DNA of 64,000 nt from Orlajensenia stereocauli (GTDB taxonomy: Bacteria > Actinomycetota > Actinomycetes > Actinomycetales > Microbacteriaceae). The DNA lies in NCBI RefSeq assembly GCF_039548895.1, contig NZ_JBCLVG010000001.1. One strand, given 5' to 3'. This document shows, piece after piece, positions 8,501 through 16,417 of this stretch. Within the stretch, counting starts at the first letter, position 1, and every line of letters begins with the position of its first letter. The notes beneath the pieces are model-generated. The model worked only from the letters and a program-made list of their open reading frames with translations. It searched no databases and was not told the DNA's origin. The translations under genes were made by a program, and so were the position numbers.

Positions 8501-10056
8501 AGCCAGCCAGCTTCCTGAAGTGCGAGTCGCGCGTCATCACGCGCTGAGTACGGTTCCTTGACCCCGGCGACCTCGTGGTAGTCCTCGTGGCCGGGCCCGG
8601 CGTAGAGCACGGCATCGCCGTCTCCGGCCAGTGCGAGCGCGGCGCGGAAGGCTGACCGCGGATCGGCGATCTCGAGGAACTCGCCGTCCGGCACGGCATC
8701 CCGGGCGCCGGCCAGCAGTGCCGCCCTGATGGCGGCAGGGTCCTCGAACCGAGGATGGAAGTCGGTGATGACCACGACATCAGCACCGCGCGCCGCGATG
8801 GCGCCCATGTCGTGCCGCTTCGTGGTGTCGCGGTCGCCGTCGGCGCCGAACACCATGATCACCTTGCCCTCCGTGGTCTTGCGGATGGCCGCCAGGGTGT
8901 TGAGGAAGGCGTCGGGGCTGTGGCCGTAGTCGATATAGACGACGGGACCGCGCTCCCCCGATATGCGCTCGGCCCGACCCGGGATGTAGGCGAGGATGCC
9001 GCCGTCGCGCTCCAGGGCGTGGGCGATCGCGTCGAGGTCGTAGCCGGACTCGACGAGCATGGCGATCGCGAGGGCGGCGTTGGCGGCCATGTACCAGCCG
9101 AGGAGCGGAACGCTCGTGGTGAGGCTGCGTCCGTCGGGACCCTCGAGGCGGAACTCCGTGCTCTCGGCGGTCTCACTGGTCACCGTGACTCGCCAGTCGG
9201 CCTCGATCGCGGGGTCGGAGGTGATGGTGGTGACGGGGATGCGCGAGGAGTCGGCGATGCGTCGACCCCAGTCGCTGTCGACCGTGACCACCCCTCGGCG
9301 TGACCGATCGGGCTGGAACAGCTCGAGCTTGGCGGAGAAGTACTCCTCGAAGTCCGCATAGTCGTCGAGGTGGTCGTGACTGAGGTTGGTGAAGCCGGCG
9401 ACGTCGAAGACGAGACCGTCGACGCGGTGCCGGGAGAGGGCCTGGGCAGAGACCTCGATGCCGACGGCGCGCACCTCAGCCTCCCGCATCCGTGCCAACA
9501 GGGCGTGGAGTTCGGTCGCCTCGGGCGTCGTGAGGGAGCTGGTCACGGCGAGGTCGCCGATGCGTCGTTCGGCCGTCGACGTCAGGCCGGCCTCGATCCC
9601 CAGCTGGTTGAGCACGGCGAAGAGCAGGTACACGACGCTGGTCTTGCCATTGGTTCCTGTGACGGCGAACAGCGTCGCCGGGTTGTCATCGGTGCGGTGG
9701 ATCCACCCGGCCACTGCACCGAGGGCCGCACGGGCATCGGGCGTGACGAGCACGGGGAGACCGGATGACGCTGCCTCTGCGGCGCCCGCCTCGTCGGTCA
9801 GCACGGCGACGGCCCCGGCCTCGCGCGCGATCGTCGAGAACCTGGCACCGTGGGCGTTGCGGCCTGGCACTCCCACGTAGAGGTCGCCCGGCTGGACCGT
9901 CGCCGAGTTCAGGCTCACTCCCGTGAGCTCGATGCCGTCGATGTCACCACGGGCGTCGAGGGCGAACTCGTCGACGAGGCCCGACAGTGCGCGGGGAACG
10001 GGGTGCAACGGCCGGAGCGCCGAGGGGGCCGATCCGGTCACGTGGCTCACTCTCAT
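8497..10056 (-). CDS. murE: UDP-MurNAc-dipeptide--diamino acid ligase MurE
   Basis: Adds the third, usually diamino, residue of the stem peptide. 519 residues with the MurE N-terminal domain (GVSLNSATVQPGDLYVGVPG), P-loop GTNGKTSVVYLL and C-terminal GPGHEDYHEV. Where meso-DAP enzymes have D-N-P-R followed by an E-P pair, this protein has D432-F-H-P-R436 followed by FEDP, at 8749-8763, so its substrate may not be meso-DAP. Substrate is inference; group-B peptidoglycans with other diamino acids are known in Microbacteriaceae. The gene begins 16 bases after ftsI; the ATG at 10056 lacks a strong ribosome site, and a GTG at 10050 is possible. Confidence 0.94.
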   Translation of the reverse strand: MRVSHVTGSAPSALRPLHPVPRALSGLVDEFALDARGDIDGIELTGVSLNSATVQPGDLYVGVPGRNAHGARFSTIAREAGAVAVLTDEAGAAEAASSGLPVLVTPDARAALGAVAGWIHRTDDNPATLFAVTGTNGKTSVVYLLFAVLNQLGIEAGLTSTAERRIGDLAVTSSLTTPEATELHALLARMREAEVRAVGIEVSAQALSRHRVDGLVFDVAGFTNLSHDHLDDYADFEEYFSAKLELFQPDRSRRGVVTVDSDWGRRIADSSRIPVTTITSDPAIEADWRVTVTSETAESTEFRLEGPDGRSLTTSVPLLGWYMAANAALAIAMLVESGYDLDAIAHALERDGGILAYIPGRAERISGERGPVVYIDYGHSPDAFLNTLAAIRKTTEGKVIMVFGADGDRDTTKRHDMGAIAARGADVVVITDFHPRFEDPAAIRAALLAGARDAVPDGEFLEIADPRSAFRAALALAGDGDAVLYAGPGHEDYHEVAGVKEPYSARDDARLALQEAGWL

Positions 10057-10072
10057 TTCATTGATGCTTGGG

Positions 10073-11848
10073 TCACCAGTTGGCTGGCAGGTTCGGCGGC
10101 GTGCTGCCGGACGGCACGACCCGGTACTTCTTGAGTACCTGGCTCATCACCTGCTTGAAGACCGGCGCCGCAGCTCCCGAGGTGTTCATGTTCACGGGAT
10201 CAGCCAAGCTTACCGAAACCACGTACTGGGGGTCGTCCGCGGGGGCGAAGCCCGAGACCGACACGAGATATCCGTGCGAGTACCCGCCGTTGCCGTCCGG
10301 CATCTGCGCGGTTCCGGTCTTCGACGCGATGCGATAGCCCGGGATGTTCCAGGTGTCGGCCAGCCAGCCCTGCTGATAGACCATCTCGAGGATGTCGCTG
10401 GTCTGCTTGGCCGCGCTCGCCGAGACGACCTGCACGCCCTGTGTCGACGGCACGCCGGTGACGGTGCCGTCCTCCTGGGTGCAGCCCTCGACGAGCTGCA
10501 CGGGCAGCCGCACACCGCCGTTCGCGATGGTCTGGTAAACACTCGCGATCTGCACGGCCGTGGTCGTCAGGCCCTGGCCGAACATGGTGGCGTACTTGGT
10601 CTGCGGATCCCAGCTGTCGGCCGTGCCGTTCAGGTTTCCGGGGTCCTGCGCCGGGAAGTCGGCCTCGCTCTCGGCGCCCAGTCCGAACTTCTGGTAGTAG
10701 TCGTAGCGCTGCTGGTCGGTCATCCGCTCGCCGATCTGCGACATTCCCGTGTTCGAGGATTCGATCAGCACACCGGTGAGCGTGAGACGCTCATCGCCGT
10801 GCCTCTCCGAGTCGTTGATGTCGGCGCCGTTCGGGAAGTTGATCCTGTAGGGAGCGACGACCTGCGTGAGCGGGTCCGCAACCCCGGCGTCGATGGCGGA
10901 TGCCGCCGTCAGCGCCTTGAAGGTGGATCCGGGCTCGTAGGAGGCGGTGAAGGCGCGCGAGCCTCGGTCGTCGGCATCCGTCGCATCGATGTTGTTCGGA
11001 TCGACGGACGGATAGTCGGCAACGGCGACCAGCTTGCCGGTCTTGACCTCCTGCACCACCGCCGTGCCCCAGGCGGCGCCGACGGCCTGCGCCTGCTGGG
11101 CGAGGGACTGCTGAACATTCCACTGCAGGTCGGAGTCGATGGTGAGCTTGAGCGTGCCACCGTTCTTGGCGGCGACGGAGTCGGTGGTACTGCCGGGGAT
11201 CTCGACGCCGTCGACGCCGGTCTGGTAGCTGGTCTTGCCGTCCTTGCCGACCAGACAGGCGTCTGTTGCGGCTTCCTCGCCGGCCAGCGCCTCGCCGTCG
11301 TCGCCGACGAAGCCGACGATGTTGCCGGCGACGGCGCCGTCGGGATACGTGCGGCTGGGGTGGCCCTCGCCGTAGACCCACTGGATGTCGAGGGCGTCGA
11401 CGGCCTGCCAGGTGGCGAGGTCGACCATCTTCTTCACGTAGGCGTAGTCGCTGTCCGGATCGTCCTTCAGAGAATCGGCGATGATCGCCTGCACGTTCTC
11501 GCCCGACATGCCCAGGGCACGTCCGAGCTCGGCTGATGCCTGAGCGACCGAGACCGTGGCCTCCTTGCCGTCGACCTCGCGTTCGAAGGGCTTGGCGTTC
11601 TTCGGGGAGATGACGACGTCGTACCGCATCACCGACTGGGCGAGCACCTTGCCCGACGCGTCGACGATCGAACCACGGGCACCGAGGATGTCCTCTGTCG
11701 TCGACCGCGCCGCGAGGGACGCCGCGTTCAGCTCGTCGGCCCGCACGATCTGGATGTCGACGAGTCGCACCACGAAGACCGAGACCAGGGCGAGGAGGGC
11801 GACCATCGCGAAGAGGCTGCGCCTCCTACTGGATCGACCGAATTTCAC
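10073..11848 (-). CDS. ftsI: Septal class B penicillin-binding protein FtsI (PBP3)
   Basis: Bitopic transpeptidase that crosslinks septal peptidoglycan with FtsW. One N-terminal membrane segment (about 13-30, SLFAMVALLALVSVFVVRLV), a PBP dimerisation domain, then the transpeptidase domain with STFK (serine nucleophile), SSN (in IESSNTGMSQ) and KTG (ASKTGTAQMP). 591 residues, normal for actinobacteria. It sits between ftsL and murE, the standard dcw position. Confidence 0.97.
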   Translation of the reverse strand: MKFGRSSRRRSLFAMVALLALVSVFVVRLVDIQIVRADELNAASLAARSTTEDILGARGSIVDASGKVLAQSVMRYDVVISPKNAKPFEREVDGKEATVSVAQASAELGRALGMSGENVQAIIADSLKDDPDSDYAYVKKMVDLATWQAVDALDIQWVYGEGHPSRTYPDGAVAGNIVGFVGDDGEALAGEEAATDACLVGKDGKTSYQTGVDGVEIPGSTTDSVAAKNGGTLKLTIDSDLQWNVQQSLAQQAQAVGAAWGTAVVQEVKTGKLVAVADYPSVDPNNIDATDADDRGSRAFTASYEPGSTFKALTAASAIDAGVADPLTQVVAPYRINFPNGADINDSERHGDERLTLTGVLIESSNTGMSQIGERMTDQQRYDYYQKFGLGAESEADFPAQDPGNLNGTADSWDPQTKYATMFGQGLTTTAVQIASVYQTIANGGVRLPVQLVEGCTQEDGTVTGVPSTQGVQVVSASAAKQTSDILEMVYQQGWLADTWNIPGYRIASKTGTAQMPDGNGGYSHGYLVSVSGFAPADDPQYVVSVSLADPVNMNTSGAAAPVFKQVMSQVLKKYRVVPSGSTPPNLPANW

Positions 11849-11879
11849 GTCTCGTTCCCTCCCCCGGATGGTGCCGGGC

Positions 11880-12557
11880 TCAGTGTGTCACAGGGGTCGG
11901 GATGCCGGCAGGACCGACACCCGCCCCAGCCGCAGTCGCAGCTTCGGTCGTTCCGGCAGCGCCTGCGGTGGCTGCGGCATCCGTCGTCTTCTGGGTCTTC
12001 GCGGCCGGCTTCGCGGCCGGTTCGGCCGCCACAGGTGCGGGGTCGGTCACCAGGGGAACGTCGGACAGGAGGGAGTTCGGAACGGCGTTGCCCGCTCCCC
12101 CTGTCGTCGAGTCGGCTGCCTGCGGCTGTCCGAGCACTGCGCCGTCGGAGAGTCGGAGGTAGGCCGGATGCGCGTTAGTCACCATGCCGAGGGCTGCTGC
12201 ATTCTCGGCGAGGTACTGCGGTGACTTGACCCTGTCCAGGTCTTCGCCGACAGCCTGCGCGTTCTGCTGCAGGTGCTTCAGCTCCGACTCCGCGTGGGAT
12301 GACTCGTAGGCGCCCTGGGAGAGCGCGACGCTGAGCAGCAGCTTCGCGATGAAGATAGCGGCGACGCCGCTGACTGCGACGATCGCGTAGAAGAGCCTCG
12401 GACGGGCTCGACGCTGATCGCGCGTGGGCGCGATGGTGATCGACGGACGCCAGCTCGGAGTCGGTGAAGGTGCCTGAGTCGGCTCAGGTGCCGGCGCCGA
12501 CTGGGCCAGCGACCCCCATACGGGCATCTGGGGTGCTCGCGCAAGCGGCTCGTTCAT
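11880..12557 (-). CDS. ftsL: FtsL-type bitopic division protein
   Basis: 225 residues: proline-rich cytoplasmic part (1-50), one membrane segment (about 55-80), then a short coiled-coil-like stretch (SHAESELKHLQQNAQAVGEDLDR region), the pattern of FtsL, which partners FtsB/FtsQ. The C-terminal 75 or so residues are low-complexity Ala/Thr/Pro-rich and extracytoplasmic, longer than in many FtsL proteins. The ATG overlaps the rsmH stop (ATGA, 12554-12557), between rsmH and ftsI as expected for ftsL. Sequence conservation in this family is weak, so the name rests on position and topology. Confidence 0.82.
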   Translation of the reverse strand: MNEPLARAPQMPVWGSLAQSAPAPEPTQAPSPTPSWRPSITIAPTRDQRRARPRLFYAIVAVSGVAAIFIAKLLLSVALSQGAYESSHAESELKHLQQNAQAVGEDLDRVKSPQYLAENAAALGMVTNAHPAYLRLSDGAVLGQPQAADSTTGGAGNAVPNSLLSDVPLVTDPAPVAAEPAAKPAAKTQKTTDAAATAGAAGTTEAATAAGAGVGPAGIPTPVTH

Positions 12558-13507
12558 GCTGCGCTCCTGACGCGTTCTGCCGCGCGCAGCCGCACGGGCG
12601 TGGCGCGGGGGTTGATGGCCTTCTCCTCGTCGGTGGCCAGTTCGGCCCCGCGGATGAGGAGGGTGAACTCGGCCCGGTGCTCCGGAAGCTCGATCGGCAA
12701 TCCGGGCGGCGCCGTCGAGCTCGACGCGGCGGCGAGGGCGCGCTTCACGATGCGGTCCTCGAGCGACTGGTACGACTCCACGGCGATGCGACCGCCGACG
12801 CGTAGCGTCGAGAGTGCTGCCGGGATGGCGCGTTCGAGCACGGCCAGTTCCTGGTTCACTTCGATGCGCAGCGCTTGGAAGACGCGCTTCGCGGGGTGGC
12901 CCTGACGCTGCACGGCGACGGGCGTGACATCGGTGATGATCTTCACGAGCTCGGCCGAACGCACCAGGGGGGCATCCGCTCGCGCGGCGACGATGGCCTT
13001 CGCGTAGCGCGCCGACAGCTTCTCCTCGCCGTACTCGTGGAAGATGCGCCGCAGGTCCGCCTCGGAGTATGTGGCGAGCACGACCTCGGCCGTCAGTTCG
13101 CTGGTCGCGTCCATGCGCATGTCGAGGGGCGCGTCCTTGGAGTAGGAGAAGCCGCGTTCGACGCGGTCGAGCTGCAGCGACGAGACGCCGAGATCGAACA
13201 GGATGCCGTCGACCTCGGGAATGCCGAGGCCGTCGAGGGCGTCGACGAAGCCGTCGTAGACGGTGTGCACGAGCTTCACGCGATCGCCGAACGGGGCGAG
13301 GCGCTCCCGGGCGATGCCGAGGGCGTCGAGATCGCGGTCGAGGCCGACGAGGGTCAGGTCGGGGAAGCGCTGCAGGAACGCCTCGGCGTGGCCGGCCATG
13401 CCGAGAGTGCCGTCGACGAGCACGGCGCCAGGAGCGCCGATCGCCGGGGCGAGCAGCTCGACGCAGCGCTCGAGCATGACGGGGGTGTGGATGCGGTTGA
13501 TCTCCAT
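12554..13507 (-). CDS. rsmH: 16S rRNA (cytosine-1402-N4)-methyltransferase RsmH
   Basis: SAM-dependent enzyme methylating C1402 of 16S rRNA. 317 residues beginning MEINRIHTPVMLERCVELL, with the SAM-binding VDGTLGMAGHAEAFL, LVGLDRD, GVSSLQLDRVERGFSYSKDAPLDMRMD and HPAKRVFQALRIEVNQEL, all characteristic of MraW/RsmH. It is the second gene of the dcw operon, 95 bases after mraZ. Confidence 0.97.
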   Translation of the reverse strand: MEINRIHTPVMLERCVELLAPAIGAPGAVLVDGTLGMAGHAEAFLQRFPDLTLVGLDRDLDALGIARERLAPFGDRVKLVHTVYDGFVDALDGLGIPEVDGILFDLGVSSLQLDRVERGFSYSKDAPLDMRMDATSELTAEVVLATYSEADLRRIFHEYGEEKLSARYAKAIVAARADAPLVRSAELVKIITDVTPVAVQRQGHPAKRVFQALRIEVNQELAVLERAIPAALSTLRVGGRIAVESYQSLEDRIVKRALAAASSSTAPPGLPIELPEHRAEFTLLIRGAELATDEEKAINPRATPVRLRAAERVRSAA

Positions 13508-13602
13508 GAGAGCCGGGAGGGCTCCTGTCCCCTGATCCCCATCCGGAGTCTGACACCGGGGAAGTGTGTCAGCGTGGCCGGCTGGGAGTCGGGGAACAGG
13601 AA

Positions 13603-14034
13603 CTAGAAGAGTCCCGGGATCACCTCCTCGGTGGTGTTCGCGAAGGTGGCTTCCTGCTCGGTCAGGTAGGTCTCCCAGGCTTCGGTGTCCCAGATCTCGA
13701 CGCGGCTGCCGGCTCCGATGACGGTGAGGTCGCGCTCGAGTCCGGCGTAGGCACGCAGATTCGCGGGGATGGTCACGCGGTTCTGCTTGTCGGGGGTCTC
13801 GGCGCTGGCACCCGAGAGGAAGACGCGGAGGTAGTCGCGCGCGGTCTTGCTCGTGACGGGCGCCTGCCGGATCTTGTCGTGCAGGTCCTCGAACTCCCGA
13901 GCCGAGAAGACATAGATGCAGTGCTCCTGGCCGCGGGTCACGACGACGCCGGTGGAGAGCTCGTCGCGGAACTTGGCGGGAAGGATGACGCGTCCCTTCT
14001 CGTCCAACTTCGGTGCATAGGTTCCGAGGAACAC
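13603..14034 (-). CDS. mraZ: Transcriptional regulator MraZ
   Basis: Cytoplasmic DNA-binding protein of the AbrB-like superfamily that autoregulates the dcw operon. Two MraZ repeats are visible: LDEKGRVILPAKFRDEL and PDKQNRVTIPANLRAYAGL. I choose GTG 14034, giving the family-typical start (V/M)FLGTYAPKLDEKGR (143 residues) with a G-rich ribosome site just upstream; in-frame GTGs at 14043 and 14049 would add 3 or 5 residues. Three 10-base direct repeats lie about 37 bases upstream. Confidence 0.95.
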   Translation of the reverse strand: MFLGTYAPKLDEKGRVILPAKFRDELSTGVVVTRGQEHCIYVFSAREFEDLHDKIRQAPVTSKTARDYLRVFLSGASAETPDKQNRVTIPANLRAYAGLERDLTVIGAGSRVEIWDTEAWETYLTEQEATFANTTEEVIPGLF

Positions 14035-14070
14035 GGTCTTCACCCCCACTCATCCGGCCACGGTTGCGGT

Positions 14071-14100
14071 GTTGCTCCACTTTACTCCACTACACACCAC
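14071..14100 (-). promoter_or_regulatory. MraZ-type operator: three 10-bp direct repeats
   Basis: Read on the minus strand the 30 bases are GTGGTGTGTA, GTGGAGTAAA and GTGGAGCAAC, three direct units of GTGGNGNNNN with an exact 10-base period, just upstream of mraZ. Known MraZ operators are TGG-containing direct repeats spaced one helical turn apart, which this matches. Binding is inferred. Confidence 0.75.
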
Positions 14101-14220
14101 ATCTGCTCTACATTCCTACCTTTTGCCCCGAAACGGGGTATTTCAGGCGCGAAAAACCGGGCCAGACGAAGGTGGAGGGAAATGGAGCGCCAGAGCGCGA
14201 CCAGGGAGCATCCGGGCATC

Positions 14221-14250
14221 AAAAAAGGGCCGATCCGTGAGGATCGGCCC
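14221..14250 (-). terminator. Rho-independent terminator after the DUF3040 gene
   Basis: A perfect 10-bp stem (GGGCCGATCC / GGATCGGCCC) with a 4-base loop, followed on the minus strand by six T residues. It lies 44 bases past the end of the DUF3040 gene and separates it from the mraZ promoter region. Confidence 0.92.
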
Positions 14251-14294
14251 TGAAGGGTGGAGGCGAGTGGGGAGGGGAGGCGACTGGCGGGAGC

Positions 14295-14678
14295 CTAGTC
14301 CTGGCCCTCCTGGCGGTGGTCCCAACGATCGTTGAGCCTGTCCATGAATCCACGATCGGCGGATGCCGCCTTCTTGGGCTTGGACGCGGAGTCGGGAAGC
14401 TCCTCGGGAGCCGGGGCGCGCTTGCTCGGGGTGATCGCCACGAGGACGCCCACGAACATGAGGACGAAGCCTCCGATGCCCAGGATGAGGAGGTTGATCG
14501 CGACGCCGGCGATCAGCGCTGCGAGGCCCGCGACGGCCAGCAGCACACCGAGCACGATGGCTCTGTAGTTGGGTCGACCGCGGGGAGCCCCCACCGTCGC
14601 CACGAAATCGGCGTCGTTGTGATAGAGACTGCGCTCCATCTCATCGAGGAGTCTCTGCTCTTGCTCTGAAAGCGGCAT
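14295..14678 (-). CDS. DUF3040 small membrane protein
   Basis: 127 residues: a conserved N-terminal MPLSEQEQRLLDEMERSLYHND motif, two adjacent hydrophobic segments (about 38-58 and 62-82), and a charged C-terminus. This is the DUF3040 family, commonly found beside mraZ in actinobacteria; its role is unknown, though the genomic association suggests a link to the cell envelope or division. It is transcribed alone, ending in a strong terminator before mraZ, and is divergent from the polyprenyl synthase gene. Confidence 0.9.
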   Translation of the reverse strand: MPLSEQEQRLLDEMERSLYHNDADFVATVGAPRGRPNYRAIVLGVLLAVAGLAALIAGVAINLLILGIGGFVLMFVGVLVAITPSKRAPAPEELPDSASKPKKAASADRGFMDRLNDRWDHRQEGQD

Positions 14679-14742
14679 CTCATTCCCTTCGCACTCGGGA
14701 TCAGTCGAGATACGTTCAAAGTGTAGCCTCGCGAGTGAAAGC

Positions 14743-14748
14743 TAGGCT
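14743..14748 (+). promoter_or_regulatory. -10 element TAGGCT of a leaderless gene
   Basis: TAGGCT ends 6 bases before the GTG of the polyprenyl synthase. In actinobacteria this spacing places the transcription start at the start codon. No convincing -35 element is seen and there is no ribosome-binding site. Confidence 0.55.
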
Positions 14749-14754
14749 AGACGC

Positions 14755-15876
14755 GTGGCAGAAAGCACTCGGCTAGCCGATCTCGTACAGACACGCATCG
14801 ATGAGTTCGTATCGGATCGTTCCCTAATTCTCTCCTCCATCAGTGAGGAACTCACCCCGCTCGTCGAGATTTCTCGGCGCTTTCTCAGCGGTGGCAAGAG
14901 ATTCCGCGCATTGTTCGCCTATTGGGGGTGGCAGTCGGTCTCGGGTGAGCCGGACGGATTCGACCCGTTCAGCACCGAGGACGACGTGCCCGACCTGTCG
15001 GGGGTGGTCTCAGTGGCCGCGGCACTGGAGGTGTTCCACGCCGCCGCCCTGGTGCACGACGACATCATCGACAACTCCGACACCCGCCGCGGTGCTCCTG
15101 CCGCCCACCGCAGCTTCGAGGCCCTGCACCGCGAGGGCGGCTGGGCCGGCGACGGCGCCGAGTTCGGACGCGCCGCCGCGATCCTGCACGGCGACCTTCT
15201 GCTGGGGTGGAGCGACGAGCTGCTCGACGAAGCGCTCGATCTCCTGCCCGACCGCGCCGCGGCCCGCCGCACCCGCCTGGAGTTCAATCGGATGCGCACC
15301 GAGGTCACGGGGGGCCAGTACCTCGACATCCTCGAGGAGCGGGCCTGGCCGACGCGCTCCGAGGAGGAGATGCGCTCACGTGCCGAGACTGTCATCACGT
15401 ACAAGTCAGCGAAGTACAGCGTGCTCGCACCGCTCGTGATCGGCGCCGCCCTCGGCGGCGGGTCCGACGCGCAGCTCGCGGCGCTGCGCTCCTTCGGCCT
15501 GCCTCTCGGGATCGCCTACCAGCTGCGCGACGACCTGCTGGGGGTGTTCGGCGACGAGCAGATCACGGGCAAGCCCAGTGGAGACGACCTGCGCGAGGGC
15601 AAGCGCACCATGCTCATCGCGATGGCCCGGGAGCGGATCGGTACGGGCCCGCGCCGTATCCTCGATGAACTGCTGGGAGACCCGACGCTCGACGCCGACC
15701 AGATCAGGCTGCTGCAGTCCACCATCACTGCCAGTGGAGCGGTCGATGAGATGGAGGCCCTCATCTCCCGCCAGGTGGTGCGGGCGACGACGGTGATGAC
15801 GGATGCGCCGCTCACGCGACGCTCACGCCGGGAGCTGGCGCTGCTCGCCGAGACCGTGACGCGTCGCGCGTCCTGA
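14755..15876 (+). CDS. Polyprenyl diphosphate synthase (IdsA-type)
   Basis: Isoprenyl chain-elongating enzyme condensing IPP with allylic diphosphates. 373 residues with FLSGGKRFR, the first Asp-rich motif HDDIIDNSDTRRG, and the second motif QLRDDLLGVFGDEQITGKPSGDDLREGKRT. This is one of two such genes in the window; the other (37258) is in the carotenoid operon, so this one more likely serves general prenyl lipids such as the menaquinone side chain (inference; chain length cannot be read by eye). Its position beside the Rv2175c and pknL homologues matches idsA2 (Rv2173) in M. tuberculosis. The GTG start appears leaderless. Confidence 0.9.
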   Translation: MAESTRLADLVQTRIDEFVSDRSLILSSISEELTPLVEISRRFLSGGKRFRALFAYWGWQSVSGEPDGFDPFSTEDDVPDLSGVVSVAAALEVFHAAALVHDDIIDNSDTRRGAPAAHRSFEALHREGGWAGDGAEFGRAAAILHGDLLLGWSDELLDEALDLLPDRAAARRTRLEFNRMRTEVTGGQYLDILEERAWPTRSEEEMRSRAETVITYKSAKYSVLAPLVIGAALGGGSDAQLAALRSFGLPLGIAYQLRDDLLGVFGDEQITGKPSGDDLREGKRTMLIAMARERIGTGPRRILDELLGDPTLDADQIRLLQSTITASGAVDEMEALISRQVVRATTVMTDAPLTRRSRRELALLAETVTRRAS

Positions 15877-15900
15877 CACGCACGCAGAAGATCGAACGGA

Positions 15901-16242
15901 TCAGGCGAGCGCCTGGGCGACCCGTCGGACCTCGGTCTTCCGGCCCGAGCGAAGGGCCTCGACGGGGGCGGCATCGAGGCTGTCATCGCGCTCGAGGAGC
16001 CACGAGACGGCCTCCTCATCGCTGAAGCCGGCATCCGAGAGCACGAAGATCGTCCCGCGCAGTTCGTGCAACGGCTCCGTGCCTTCGATGAAGGCGGCGG
16101 GAACCTGCAGCACGCCTTCCCGGCGCACGGCGAGGAGGTGGCGATCCTCGATGAGGCGTCGCACGCGGCTCTGCCCGATGCCGAGCACCTCCACGAGGTC
16201 GGGAACTGTCAGCCAGGGGCGATCGGTCATATCGTCGGTCAC
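15901..16242 (-). CDS. Rv2175c-like DNA-binding protein
   Basis: 113 residues with an N-terminal winged-helix/excisionase-like helix-turn-helix (WLTVPDLVEVLGIGQSRVRRLIEDRHLLAVRR) and a C-terminal helical domain. This is the family of M. tuberculosis Rv2175c, a DNA-binding substrate of the kinase PknL. The PASTA kinase gene at 17685 lies two genes away, matching that synteny; only the LysM gene intervenes. Start taken at GTG 16242; ATG 16230 is also possible. Convergent with the polyprenyl synthase, with a 24-base gap. DNA targets unknown. Confidence 0.85.
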   Translation of the reverse strand: MTDDMTDRPWLTVPDLVEVLGIGQSRVRRLIEDRHLLAVRREGVLQVPAAFIEGTEPLHELRGTIFVLSDAGFSDEEAVSWLLERDDSLDAAPVEALRSGRKTEVRRVAQALA

Positions 16243-16417
16243 GATTCAAGACTGCCATGTCGGGCGGCGTGCATCCACCAGTCGGAACTCTCATGACACC
16301 CGGGATCGACATCTGCTTCGTCACTTCAGTAACATTGCTACCTCCAGTCCCACTAGTTGACTCATGCTCACTTTCATGTCAGCCTTATCGACACCGTGAC
16401 CCGACGGAGGATCATCA

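Noticed and set aside
14126..14138. CCCCG-AAA-CGGGG hairpin upstream of mraZ
   Set aside because: Only a 5-bp stem and no T-tract in either direction; the strong terminator for the neighbouring gene is at 14221-14250.
16357..16390. TTGACT as a -35 box for the LysM gene
   Set aside because: No acceptable -10 at 16-19 bases, so I did not call a promoter.
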